Assembly (NCBI GenBank): GCA_016906335.1
Contig: JADEYG010000004.1
Location: forward strand, 471,001-535,000
Direction: 5' to 3'
Source: Novakomyces olei
Taxonomy: Eukaryota > Ascomycota > Novakomycetes > Novakomycetales > Novakomycetaceae
DNA: 64,000 nt
This document shows positions 32,756-43,015 of this stretch, piece after piece. Both the position numbers and the translations under genes were made by a program. Numbering within the stretch: position 1 is the stretch's first letter; each line of letters begins with the position of its first letter. The notes below the pieces were generated by a model. It worked only from the letters and a program-made list of their open reading frames with translations. It did no database searches and was not told the origin of the DNA.

Positions 32756-33272
32756 TGCGAGCTACCAGTCTACCCGTTTACATATACCATGGCTCCTTGT
32801 TATTGCATAATCAAGCGTGAATTTGAATTGAACAAGTTTAATAGGCAGTAAAGTTTGTAGTCACGGTTCGTAAAGAAAGGCAGGCCGCCTACACTTTAAT
32901 TTTATTTTATTCTGTACAATAAAAACGGTGTACTGTTTCTTCTACATATTATTTATATTATTATATTATTATATAACATACAAACGTAGTACCGCCCAAT
33001 CACCTACGTAACTAATAGAGTCTGAAAACCCTAAACACGCTCTGAAAACAAGATAAACCAGGTCAGATCTGGTACGGCTTCCATTACAGCTTTTGGCTCG
33101 AATTGCCTCTCCACTACGGCTGGCTGGTACGTGGCAATCTGCCTGTGCACCTTTAGTCACTGCTTTTAAATCTTGTACCCAACTGACTCCAATAGTCCCC
33201 TAAAGGAAGAAAAGAAACGAAACAAGCACCCTCCTCCCCTTCTTGAAGGGGTCCGGATTCTTTACAGCCAGT
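32756..33272. other. Intergenic region upstream of the B15-like gene
   Basis: 517 bp. AACCCTAAA at 33027-33035 (a reverse telo-box) lies about 240 bp upstream of the next start. No other gene recognised. Confidence 0.5.
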
Positions 33273-34181
33273 ATGCCGATGATGTTTGACGCGGCTCAGA
33301 CGCCGCAAGACCTTGGAGTTATCAAGCAAGGCCGTCCTGATCCTTTTCTGGCGGATCCGGCGCTCATTGAAGTATCACGGCGAGAACTTCATTTGGAGGA
33401 GCAATTTCAAGCATATTTAACGGAAAACTTGAAGCGAGCAGTGGCCGGAGAGCCTTACACTCCTCCTCCAGCCAGTGGCAGCGGCAGTGGCCTTTGGGCG
33501 AAAGCCGTACGTGCTTTTGAACTTGCTGGTGATCCCGACACCCGGATTCTTTTAGAGCAACAAAACGCTCGTAGCCGGACTCTTTATGATATTACCAAGC
33601 AATTAGTTTCCTCTGGGCACAAGGATGCTGCCGCTGAACTCGCTGGGGCTGCGGGTAATCGCGGTCCTATTTTAGAGCGTCTTATCTCGGAGGAAGTTTT
33701 CCCAGAATCCTTTTCCGTTGCCACCCGAGCAATGGCAGCTGAAGGAATTAATGAGACTGTTTTGCGGACTCGCCAGAGCGGCAAACTGTGGACAGCGCCG
33801 GCTAATATCTTTGAGCCTTTGCAGTCTCCATGGGACACTGCAGTTAATGAGTGGTTCGTTAAATTACCAACTGTGCGTGAAGCCTTGCAAAAGCAGGAAG
33901 CAGCATTAGAAGCATCAAAGGCACAGGCTGCAAAGTACCATCACCCGCACCCTCGTCTGTTCGTCAAAGATCCTGGTGTTGAATCTCTCAATACCTTCCG
34001 TAATAATATGGCAGAACGGTTCCGTTTGCGACCCAAGAATAGTGGACAGCTTATACTCTGGGGCTTATTCGTTCCTGGCGTCCTAGGGTACACTTTTTAC
34101 CATACTTTACATCGCTGGCAATTGGCTGGTGTTAAGGAGGGCGAATCACCCCTCCGTGGTCTTCCTGAACCAGCAAAGTAG
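33273..34181 (+). CDS. Protein with complex I B15/NDUFB4-like C-terminus and long N-terminal part
   Basis: Single exon, 302 aa from the first ATG (MPMMFDAAQTPQDLG); the frame is open further upstream only with non-ATG codons. The last about 60 residues (NNMAERFRLRPKN, then WGLFVPGVLGYTFYHTLHRW, KEGESPLRG) resemble the fungal NADH dehydrogenase B15 subunit: an FRxxP motif, one membrane helix with FxPxxxGY, and a basic tail. The first about 240 residues are soluble and Ala/Glu-rich (for example LIEVSRRELHLEEQFQAYL) and match no family I know. It is either a fusion, an extended subunit, or an unrelated inner-membrane protein with chance similarity. Ordinary B15 proteins are below 130 residues. 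Confidence 0.5.
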   Translation: MPMMFDAAQTPQDLGVIKQGRPDPFLADPALIEVSRRELHLEEQFQAYLTENLKRAVAGEPYTPPPASGSGSGLWAKAVRAFELAGDPDTRILLEQQNARSRTLYDITKQLVSSGHKDAAAELAGAAGNRGPILERLISEEVFPESFSVATRAMAAEGINETVLRTRQSGKLWTAPANIFEPLQSPWDTAVNEWFVKLPTVREALQKQEAALEASKAQAAKYHHPHPRLFVKDPGVESLNTFRNNMAERFRLRPKNSGQLILWGLFVPGVLGYTFYHTLHRWQLAGVKEGESPLRGLPEPAK

Positions 34182-34670
34182 GATGTATTTTAATTTATAC
34201 TGCTATTCATCTATGATCGTGTTTGCATAGATTGGTTTTTGCTGTGGCGGGCAACATAGGCAACTAGAATATGGGAACGTAAAATAAGGATTAGACTTTC
34301 TAGTTTCAAATGGCCTTGGCCCTGTTCATAGCAGGTCAGTAGCCAAAAGTTACAGGGCTATGCCCGCCCTAAAGGAAACCCTTCATCTCAGCTTGAATAA
34401 TATTAAGATAAAACTAGAGAGAGTATGAGTGTAATAGGATACATAAATGTAGATAGAGCAAATATCGAGGACAGATTCTTGGCTCCTTTGATTTATTGTG
34501 ATGCAAAAGGCAGTAGCAATGGTCAGCAGAGCTATTACATTCAACAAGAAGGCTGCCTCATATAACTATTAAAATTGTCCCGAACCTGGCAGTTCTTCAA
34601 ACTAACAAAAGCCTCCGCTTTAGCATTATTAGTCCATACTACCTTTTCAACTTCTACTTCATCCACGAGC
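34182..34670. other. Convergent 3' gap
   Basis: 489 bp between the B15-like gene and SAP18. No gene recognised. Confidence 0.5.
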
Positions 34671-35355
34671 CTAGTCCCACCGTCCTCGATGAGGCGAAAG
34701 ACTTCTGTCTCGCCGGGGCGGAGAGCCCCGATCAAAAGACCCTCGGCGTCGACCGTATCCGCGATCAGACGGGAATTTTCCGCGTGAAGGATTCCCGCCA
34801 GACAATCGTGCTCCTCGAACTGGCTCGTTCCCGAGCGTTACAGCTACATCGATCCAGTCACCAATGACAAACCGTAAATCCCTCAGAGTCTTGCTCGCAT
34901 CGGTCCCGGGTTTTCCCGACAGAGGAAGTGTTACGTAACCAACGTCACGTGTGCTGTACCTCCGCGCACTGGCTCCGGCGCCGTACACGAGACGGAAGGA
35001 AAGACGCGTTGGCGGTCCGCGACTGACTGCGCCTGGCTGTAGATGCCGAGGCAAGTTTGGCGCAATCAGGCTCGCAACCTCTCCAAGAGTCGCATCAAGC
35101 CACGTATGCAGCTGCAACTCGTCACGGAACGGTTGCCGCCGGGGCGAAAAGTCTTCCAGCCTTTACATGCAATTAGATATTTATTCAACTCGAGCAAGAA
35201 AGAGCAAAACAAACAAGAGAAAACAGAGATAATTGTGAACGAGTAAACGAGTATTTAAAGACGCTTTACCGATGGAAACCGCCCGGCCGATAGAACAAGC
35301 GTATAAGGAAGGGAGTCACATGCTGCCGGTCAATCTTGTCCTTGTTTGCCTCCAT
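34671..35355 (-). CDS. SAP18: SAP18-family protein (Sin3/ASAP complex)
   Basis: Ubiquitin-fold protein of the Sin3 histone deacetylase complex and the splicing-linked ASAP complex. Exons (minus strand): 35355-35270 and 35160-34671, giving 191 aa. TPFLIRLFYRPGGFHRLEDF, then ELQLHTWLDATLGEVASLI, DVGYVTLPLSGKPGTDASKTL and FVIGDWIDVAV follow the family closely. The C-terminal extension is Gly/Arg/Ser-rich (GRRRGSFDRGSPPRRD), as seen in fungal members. An ATT trinucleotide array begins about 30 bp upstream of the ATG. Confidence 0.92.
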
Positions 35356-35383
35356 TATTAGCCGCTTGTAATGTTTGTATGAC

Positions 35384-35477
<94 letters not shown>

Positions 35478-35993
35478 ACAAATGAATGGAGAATGGTTAT
35501 TAAATATATACAGATTACTGACTAATTTGGACCTTCGCTTGAAATCACTCAATTAATCGCAGACCCGTTGAACTGACGAATAGTGCGCGCACATTGTACG
35601 CGCAATTCCGTGAAATTAAAGGAAGACTATGTAAAATATTTGGGCCCATTGAACGATATTAGAGGCCCAAGGGTGGGAAGAATATGGACACGTTTGTCTC
35701 CAAAAGAAAAACAGAGCGCACACTTCCAAAAAAAATAAACAACATTGTTTTGAAGGAGTGTAGAGAAGAGACAAGTATTTCCCTGCGCTCAAAAAAGCGT
35801 TGAGCGCAAACGGTTTCCCCTTTTAGAGTCTTGCAATTGATCAAGTGCAGGAAGAAAATACACAAAAGCCATTCGCCATCTAAGAATGAGAATCAACAAA
35901 ATAATAATAGTAATAATGAACAGGTGCACACGCAACAGGAGCAAAAGCCGCCCTTGAATCCAAAGTTAATGCGCGATTATTCACTCCACGCTT
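35356..35993. other. Gap with ATT array, SAP18 promoter and wall-protein 3' end
   Basis: Contains the trinucleotide array listed next; the rest is AT-rich with no recognised gene. Both flanking genes are on the minus strand. Confidence 0.5.
35384..35477. repeat. (ATT)n microsatellite, about 31 copies
   Basis: Perfect trinucleotide array inside the SAP18 promoter, about 30-120 bp upstream of the start codon. Confidence 0.96.
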
Positions 35994-37955
35994 CTAGTAC
36001 TTTAGGGGTACACGGCGGCGGTAGACACCAGCAGTGGTAGCGTTCTGGTAGCTGCTGGATGTTGGCATGGCAGTAGAGGGACCAGTAGTACTCGTCAGCG
36101 GGTTCGTGCCGGCCAACACAGCCAGCAGCTCAATGTGGATGCTGGTGGTAGTGAGAGCACCATCAAGCGTGTCTGCCACGCTGAGAGTAAAATCGGTAGA
36201 GAAGAACAGGTACCCGGCAAAAGTAACAGTGCCGTTATTTGGCGCCCAAGGCGTAAAAGTAACGGCCGCCTGGCGACGAGACGGGCGATTGCCGGCAGAG
36301 GAAACGTACGACGGCGTACCAGTCGCACCGTAAGCATTGCCAGCGCTGTCAATGAGGTAACCGTTTGTAAAGTAAAAGACGGTAGGCGTAGAGCTGCCGT
36401 ACTCTACAAAGTTGAGCTGGCCATTGCCGCCACCAACTACTTCGTTCTCTGTGCCGTCAATGTAGGCAATGAGGTTGTACGGGACACCAGTAGTGCCGGC
36501 GCCAGCGCCAGTACCAGTCGTCGAGGCAGCGCCAGTAGTGGCAGCGCCAGTAGTAGCTCCAGTGGCTCCAGCAGTGCCAGTCGTGGTGCCAGTGGCAGTG
36601 CCAGTGGCTCCAGCAGTGCCAGTGGCTCCAGTAGAAGCGCCAGGTACTCCAGTAGAGGAGCCAGACATTCCAGTAGAAGCACCAGTGGCTCCAGTAGAAG
36701 CACCAGTGGCTCCAGTAGAAGCTCCAGACATTCCAGTAGAAGCTCCAGTAGAAGCTCCAGTAGAAGCTCCAGTAGAAGCACCAGACATTCCAGTAGAAGC
36801 TCCAGTAGAAGCACCAGACATTCCGGTAGAAGCAGCAGACATTCCAGTGGAGGCACCAGTAGAAGCAGCGGCACCAGACGGGCTGACGGTAACGAGGTCG
36901 GTAACAGTAGCGAAATCGGTGACGGTGGTAGTAACGGTGGTGGTAACAGGAACACCAGAGATGGTCGTGGTAATAGGAACGGTGACGGTAACGATAGTAT
37001 TGCCGTTAGAGTCAGTCTCAGAGTTGGAGCTGGAGCTGTCTGAACCTGAGCTGGAGCCAAAGTTCCAGCTGCTGCTCCAGGAGAGACTCGTAGAAAAGGT
37101 GCGGTAGACAGTACGGGTGACCATGTACGTCGTCTCGTCAATGTACGTGATCGCTCCGGGCTCAGTGATGGTGGTAGTGAACGTCTTGTCCGTGTATCCG
37201 CCCGCGGTGGAGACATCGACCGTCTTTGTCACCGTTTTGGTGATCGTCTCTGGTACTTCAGCCATAACTGGGATCGTTACCGTCGTTACAATCTTTGTAA
37301 TTGTCTGTACACTGCTCTCGCTGCTGCTGCTGTACTCGCTGCTGCTGTACTCTGAGCTGCCGCCAGAGCTGCTGCTGCTGCCAGAAGAGCTGCCTGAGCT
37401 GCTGCTGCCAGACATGCCAGGATCAGAGGGAGCGCTAGTAGGAGAGCCGGCAACGGTGAGTGTGACGGTCTCATAATAAGTAACGGTAGAAGCAGTGGGC
37501 ACAACTGCGCCGGCAGTAGTGGCATAGCCGTCAACGACAGAAGTGTGTGTCCGTACAATAGTCGTCTCGTACGTCTCCTCTGACGAACCAGACTCGGAGC
37601 TCGATCCCGAGCTCGATCCCGAGACCTCTGTGCCGGAGCTCGATCCCGACTCGGAACTCGATCCCGACTCGGAGCCAGAGCCGCTCTCCGAGCTGCTCGG
37701 GTCAGAGGCAGAGCCCGTGCTCTCGGGGTAGATTGTGACGGTGGTCGGGTAGAGCGTGATCGTAGTGGCAAAGCCGCCAGCGCCGGTTGAGACATACGTC
37801 GACGCTACAGTCGACACGTTTGTGTACATTCCTCCTGTCGAGTTTGAGGCATTGCTCGCGTCCCGGCGGACAATGTACTTGGCCGGGTGTGCCGCGGCAG
37901 CGGAGGCCGCCGGCGCCAGAAGCGCTGCTACAGCAGCAATAAAGGCAGTCTTCAT
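35994..37955 (-). CDS. Secreted Ser/Thr-rich repeat protein, cell-wall or adhesin type
   Basis: Single exon, 653 aa. A signal peptide (MKTAFIAAVAALLAPAASA) is followed by VRRDASNAS, a possible Kex2-type site. A Ser/Glu/Gly-rich stretch (SESGSGSESGSSS) and TVT/TTV-rich segments typical of mannosylated wall proteins come next. A tandem GASTG(MS) repeat region is coded at about 36600-36870, followed by Thr/Ala/Gly repeats. The C-terminal about 170 residues are less repetitive (GQLNFVEYGSSTPTVFYF) and contain a second dibasic site. It ends RRRVPLKY without a hydrophobic GPI signal, so it is probably secreted or wall-bound without GPI. The region is GC-rich compared with its neighbours and has long open frames in several frames on both strands. 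I cannot assign a family. Confidence 0.75.
   Translation of the reverse strand: MKTAFIAAVAALLAPAASAAAAHPAKYIVRRDASNASNSTGGMYTNVSTVASTYVSTGAGGFATTITLYPTTVTIYPESTGSASDPSSSESGSGSESGSSSESGSSSGTEVSGSSSGSSSESGSSEETYETTIVRTHTSVVDGYATTAGAVVPTASTVTYYETVTLTVAGSPTSAPSDPGMSGSSSSGSSSGSSSSSGGSSEYSSSEYSSSSESSVQTITKIVTTVTIPVMAEVPETITKTVTKTVDVSTAGGYTDKTFTTTITEPGAITYIDETTYMVTRTVYRTFSTSLSWSSSWNFGSSSGSDSSSSNSETDSNGNTIVTVTVPITTTISGVPVTTTVTTTVTDFATVTDLVTVSPSGAAASTGASTGMSAASTGMSGASTGASTGMSGASTGASTGASTGASTGMSGASTGATGASTGATGASTGMSGSSTGVPGASTGATGTAGATGTATGTTTGTAGATGATTGAATTGAASTTGTGAGAGTTGVPYNLIAYIDGTENEVVGGGNGQLNFVEYGSSTPTVFYFTNGYLIDSAGNAYGATGTPSYVSSAGNRPSRRQAAVTFTPWAPNNGTVTFAGYLFFSTDFTLSVADTLDGALTTTSIHIELLAVLAGTNPLTSTTGPSTAMPTSSSYQNATTAGVYRRRVPLKY
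36600..36870 (-). repeat. Coding tandem repeats (GASTG units)
   Basis: Units of 12-15 nt coding for GASTG and GASTGMS repeat imperfectly. Such coding repeats change copy number easily and set the length of wall proteins. Confidence 0.8.
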
Positions 37956-38627
37956 AACGAATGTGGGTCAGCGAATGTGGGTCAGCGAATGTGAGGGATC
38001 AGTAATGATCAAGAGAGGACGCAAGAATTGCTGCTGCCAGAGTGCCGATGAAAATTAACGTAAGTGGTGTTTACGAAAAGTTTACTGCCACAGACGGCGC
38101 CAGCTGGCTTTTATAGGAGCATATACGCTGTGGCACAATGTAGCCGATGAATGCTGCACCACTCGCGATCGGGGACAGAGGGGTGCGCGCGCTGTGACAA
38201 CAGCACGGGCCCTGTCTTGAGTGGGCGGGAATGTACCAAAAGCGGGTGTTTAGGGCGTATATTATATAATACGTGATATTAGTGTTACCTAATTGGGACG
38301 CGTCGACAGGAGGCTGGTAGCTAGCCTCCTGAGCCTAGCGCAGGAGACTCTGCCGGCGACTGTGGCTAACGCGCGTCGATAATTCAATACTGGGGGTCAG
38401 TGCACGTCGTGGATGAGCACGCTTGCCATGCCTTTCAACGGCACTGATCCCAGGCAAGTTTTGTGTTTGGCCGTGGCCGATGGATGGGAACTCGAGTACT
38501 CGAATGAACATTAATCTCCCGATGTTCCCGAAATGGGTTAGTACGATCGTTTCGCGCTAAGCTCTATTTTGTCCGCCACTAGCTTATTTGGGTTAGTACA
38601 AACCCACCAACGATGAATAGTACCCAA

Positions 38628-39230
38628 TCAGAGATTCTTCCGACGAAAGTCCTTACCTGTTTGGGACAATAGCGCTCTATGGGCCTTTGCACTATATGCG
38701 CTTATAAATACTGCGACGCCTTTCCGATTCCCAAATTGTACTATAGAGCATGGAAAAACAGTCATAGTGGTCCAGCACGGTTTACAGTGCCCATTGGATT
38801 TTGCGCTTATTTGCAAATAAGCAGGGTTCAGGTTGAACGGCGAGGATGCGCGTGCGTTTCGCTATAGAGTTATGCTTAGACCCTTTTAAACATTTATTCT
38901 CATTAAAATAAAGCTTGGAATATAATCTTGTGAGGGCTATTTCGGTGTGCGCAGGTACATATTTTGTTATTTTAAGCGAATTTGCGTTTGCACCTGGACC
39001 TGCGACAGAGGAGCGTGTGCTTCTCATTGAGCAGATCCGGAAGAGTTAGGGCAATAGTGGCGTTTGATGTGCCATCTACCCACCACATTGAGCGCTTGAA
39101 TTGTAGAATCCATGGACATATAAAAACAATAAGATAAGCGACCAAACCTCTTCGTGGAACATCTGGAATAATCATCACATCAGGTTCTCGCCTTATCAGT
39201 GATCTCAAGCGCAGAAGGAATAGATCAACA
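38628..39230 (-). CDS. Unassigned coding-like stretch, several overlapping frames
   Basis: Reading the minus strand, an open stretch up to about 39230 includes HIVDLFLLRLRSLIRREPDV and WWVDGTSNATIALTLPDLLN. It is followed in other frames by LKITKYVPAHTEIALTRLYS and, last, a frame ending at 38628. Possible splice sites exist (GTCCAG, GTAAGG) but I could not build one continuous model or find a clear start. The WVDGT..IALTL text is faintly OB-fold-like. It may be a multi-exon fast-evolving gene, a decayed gene, or chance. Confidence 0.25.
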
Positions 39231-39566
39231 ATGTGAACAGCACTTCATTTTTTAAGGCGTTTGTTTACAATTTCTAATATTCTTTTGTTTACCTTCTATT
39301 TTAAGAACTCGGTCTGTACATCTATTTTTCACGGCACCCCATTCTTTGGGACTCCCACGTACCATTAGAAAACCCTGACCCAACGACTGGCAAAATTACT
39401 TGTTTCAGAACGCGGGCCGCATATACGGTATTGTCGCTCCTGATTGGCCCTCTTACTTTTGTGCCTGACTTTTGTCTCTATTATTGCGCACAAATTGGCG
39501 CGCCGCGACTCCTGCATGTATACCCTTGGCAACTATTATTGGCTGTAATGACTCTCGTTTAGAACT

Positions 39567-39616
39567 GGGCCCAATTCGGCGGAGAGTTAATTTCAATACT
39601 GTACCGAATTGGGCCC
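39567..39616. repeat. 13-bp perfect inverted repeat
   Basis: GGGCCCAATTCGG at 39567-39579 and its exact complement at 39604-39616, separated by 24 bp. It could form a hairpin or be a paired binding site. Confidence 0.8.
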
Positions 39617-40905
39617 GGACAGCAATCTTCCATTTGTTTGCCTTTTGTAATTCTCGCCATTGTCTATGCCTGGAAGAAGGTGAGTCTTGTTTAGGGGTCT
39701 TATTATTTGCTGAAAATGAATTATCGCCTCCTCCATTTTGTCTAGTTGCCGTGTAAAGTATTTCAGAATAATACGCATTTTACATATGTTTATGATTCTA
39801 ATTTACAAAAATATACCAGAGAACGGCTCATAAAATTACTTGATTACTAATTTTACCAATTTATGCGTCGCGTCGCGTCACATGTTGTGTATCTTTTCCC
39901 GAGTTGAGGTTATTTCTCCTCCTTAATTCAGGCACAATCAATCACATGTACAATCCTTCCTGTTACATGTTCGTACGCGCAAAACACGTGTATGTAAACG
40001 TGTAAAATGCCATTCACGTGGACGCGCTACGCGGGCTGCTCCTGAATAATGGCAATGTCGTGTTGGGATGCGTTTGGAGGCTTGTAGAGATCAGCTTGTT
40101 TACGCGCGATTTTCGCGTGATACACGCTCCTGAGTGGCGGGCCATCGCTGATCAATCATAGAGTTTGTCATTTTTCTAAAACATTCTATGCACGTTGTAA
40201 ACGCATGCCACGTTGTCTGATCACGAACCTTTTTTGCCTCCTGATTTTTTATGGAATGGCGCCCGAATCTTGAAATGATTCACGTACTGTATAAAGGGCT
40301 TAAACCCTTCTTTTTTCAGCAATTATAATTTCTTGTCCTACGTCTTAGCCGCCTCCGAAACGCTGCAGTCCAGGGACGTACATTTACGCATGGAAAAGGC
40401 GTATTGAATTTCGAAGAGTCTTGCCAATGTGAAGCGTCAATATGCTAGACACAAACATGAATAAAAAGTTTGTTTGAGCGCTATTTCTTTTCATTTGTCC
40501 GTATAAAGCCAGCCATTTTGCCACCAAACTAATGCCATGCAATGTGGCGAATACGGCAAGCTAGCATATTGCTTTTCGCTTTTGTTTTGATTCTGCGTTC
40601 TGCTATAATGTAATTATTTGCCGGGCGCTGAAAAGTGTAAAGGATATATTTCTATCTGAATATTGGGCATTTAGAGCTTTTACCGTGTTATTTTGAGCTG
40701 CTGGGGCAAGATTAAAAGGTAGCACCATAGAATCCAAAGGCTCCGTACGGATGTCTCACTGGCAAATTTATTTCAGCGGGACGCTAACGTCCATACTGCC
40801 GTTGATTTAATTGGTCGCAGCATTACTAGTGTAATTTTATTATTTTAGCGTCCATATAATTGCGCCAAGCTTTATATGTCGATTAATTTATATTGCATTT
40901 TAAGC

Positions 40906-40931
40906 GGTCACTAGGTGTGGTCACTAGGTGT
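40906..40931. repeat. 13-bp tandem duplication
   Basis: GGTCACTAGGTGT occurs twice head to tail without a mismatch. Confidence 0.85.
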
Positions 40932-41416
40932 TCAGAGGAAGCAAGTATCTCGTAAGAAAAATTCGAAAATTTAAAAGAAGGTCCACGGGCCCCGTTTATC
41001 GGCCGGCTCGTAAGTTAGAATGAGTATTAGTAAATTAAGCAGGCAAACGCGCCAAAGTTCCTCAGCTCTGTTTGTACACGCATTGAATGGCAAAATATCG
41101 CGATGGGTAATATAAGTTATCCAATTGGTGAATCATTATACCCGTTTTCTCGGCAATTCCTTCATTTACCATGGATAACCAATACATGAACCTGCTGAAA
41201 ATCCAAACAGATATTCTCCTTCTCATAAACCATATGTCACATTGGCTTTATATTATATCACGCAGAGGAGTGGGGGCGCACTAGAATCTAGTTTTTTCTT
41301 ATTTTCATTTTTAATAATTATACTGACTATAATATTATGTTCATGGTCATCATATAAACATAAATTAAGCATACTTTTACGCGGCCGATAAACTAGATTT
41401 GACGATACCTATAGCA

Positions 41417-43015
41417 CTAGTCTCGTAACCGAGCGTATCCACGATAAAGCGCCAGGGCGCCCCGTCCACATACATTTCCTGCATCCTGGGCATCCATCTC
41501 CAAAGCCGTAAGAGCGTCTCTCATCGTAATTTCATTAGGAGTCTCCTGAATGTATGGCAGGCCGGATTCGGTTTTTTCCTCGAGTCCACCACTCGAGTCT
41601 TCTGCCTCTTTTGTAATTCCAGTATTGCTAGCACGAGCGCTTGCACGTTTGGATTTTTGTAAGCCAAATCCTCCACCAACAGCAGGAGCAGTCGCTGTAT
41701 CATTACTGAGCCAAGAATAAGATCTCGAGCCTCCCACAGCCAATCTCGCTGTTTGATTTGTAAGTCTCTTTTGTGCGTCCTCACTTATATTTCGAGCTGA
41801 AGCAGTTGCGCCAATAACTCCATCACGACGACCGCTTTTCTTTTTCGAAGGGTCATCCTCAGAATTCTCCGTCTGAGCGGCTTCACGGGCTTCTGCAGCC
41901 AATTTCCGCTCTTGATGAAGAGTCTGGAAAACCCTGTCCTCGGCTTTTTCACGCTCGGCGATAGCGGCCAGCTTTTCCCTCACGTTATCTACCATTATTG
42001 CGTTTTGGGGGGGCCTTGCAGTTCGGTGTTTGCTTAATGTTACCATAACAGCCATTAATTGCAGCAGCCTTTCTTGCACCGAAAGGCCCAAAAGGCCTTC
42101 AACCTGCCGGTCCCAGCGCTGCAAATTTTCCGCTTCTATCACTTTACGTATTACCGACTCCAGGACTGGCGGATTTACCAGTGAGCTTTTCTTCGCGCGG
42201 TCTTCAAACGCGATGCCTGGACCAGCTGCTCCTTCAGGGCCTCTCAAATAAGTCTGAGCAATATTGAACTCTTCTTCCTGCAAGTTGACTCCGGCTGAGG
42301 CTAAAGCATCTTGAAGCTGTGACGTATCTTGACCCCGATCGTCCCTTTGTGTCGTAAGTATAAAAGTGATATCGAAAAGAAAAATGTTGCTTAAAATTCC
42401 AGTGCTTACCTTTGTCCCATAGAAGAGCCACTTTGTTGCATTTGAAGCTGCCGTGAAGTAATAGAAGGTGAAACAACTAAACGTCAGGAAAATTCTCTCC
42501 ATAATATGGCCAATGCATAGTGCTGGTAGATTGAAGTTGTAATGATTTGAATAGCTTTTCTCTAGAAAATAACGAGATGTTTTGTAGAAGAATAAAACAA
42601 TGGAAATTCCTTTGCGCAGTCTTTACTGCGAGCCAAGTTTAATTTCGTCAGAGTATTCAAGCACAGTTGGGTTTTCAAGGTTTTTAAACCCAAAAACTCC
42701 AGCTCATAGCATTTAAAAATGAATTCAAGAGGAAAAGAAAAGGCAGCAAGAACGATTCAAAGGCACTAATAAAAACAAAATTTGAAACTCGCAATAAAAC
42801 TGTCTATAGCTTACATTGAGAGAACGAAGTAGTACCCGTGTTTGAGGGTCCCGGAGTCCCTGGCACACTTCCAGATGATGTAGCCGTCCGTGCTCTTTTG
42901 AAAGCGGCCGCCTGTTCATCGTCGCTTATTATTTAGCCCCTTTGTTGCACCACTGCACTTACTCATTGAAACGCTTTTGCGACCCCAAAAGGGCGTCTCC
43001 TGGCTTAGGCGGCAT
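41417..43015 (-). CDS. TAF4: TFIID subunit TAF4
   Basis: Histone-fold subunit of general transcription factor TFIID. Exons (minus strand): 43015-42963, 42924-42815, 42476-42410, 42344-41417, giving 385 aa. The TAF4 C-terminal domain is visible: DALASAGVNLQEEEFNI, GLSVQERLLQLMAVMVTLSKHR, VREKLAAIAEREKAEDRVF, and a C-terminal TMRDALTALEMD..GALALYRGYARL equivalent to the family end. The N-terminal exons are Ser/Thr/Gln-rich (KRARTATSSGSVPGTPGPS) and were joined by splice sites and frame. Their family similarity is weak. The second intron is 338 nt, the first only 38 nt. Confidence 0.85.

Larger units (their letters stand above)
37956..41416. other. 3.46 kb gap upstream of the wall-protein gene
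   Basis: The longest apparently empty stretch of the window, between the wall-protein start and the TAF4 stop, both on the minus strand. It contains a perfect 8-bp-stem hairpin (arms 38308-38315 and 38323-38330), unassigned open frames at 38628-39230, and a 13-bp inverted repeat (39567-39579 / 39604-39616). CACGTG sites lie near 39980-40020, a TATAAAG box is at about 40290, and a 13-bp tandem duplication is at 40906-40931. No tRNA or known structured RNA was recognised. Confidence 0.5.

Noticed and set aside
33243-33272. TTG start 10 codons upstream in the B15-like gene
   Set aside because: A non-ATG start is unlikely when an in-frame ATG follows and no family residue precedes it.
36135-37216. 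Long open frames on both strands across the wall-protein gene
   Set aside because: The three-base periodic, GC-rich repeats keep several frames open. Only the minus-strand 653-residue frame has a signal peptide and ordered domains.
38640-38670. U1-snRNA-like CTTACCTG
   Set aside because: Only eight bases match and the following sequence does not resemble U1; it is also the sequence of a reverse splice donor.
42410-42502. Hydrophobic N-terminus (MERIFLTFSCFTFYYF) as the start of TAF4
   Set aside because: It is a read through intron sequence. The frame from exon 2 joins at 42476 and gives a Ser/Gln-rich stretch continuous with the TAF4 domain.
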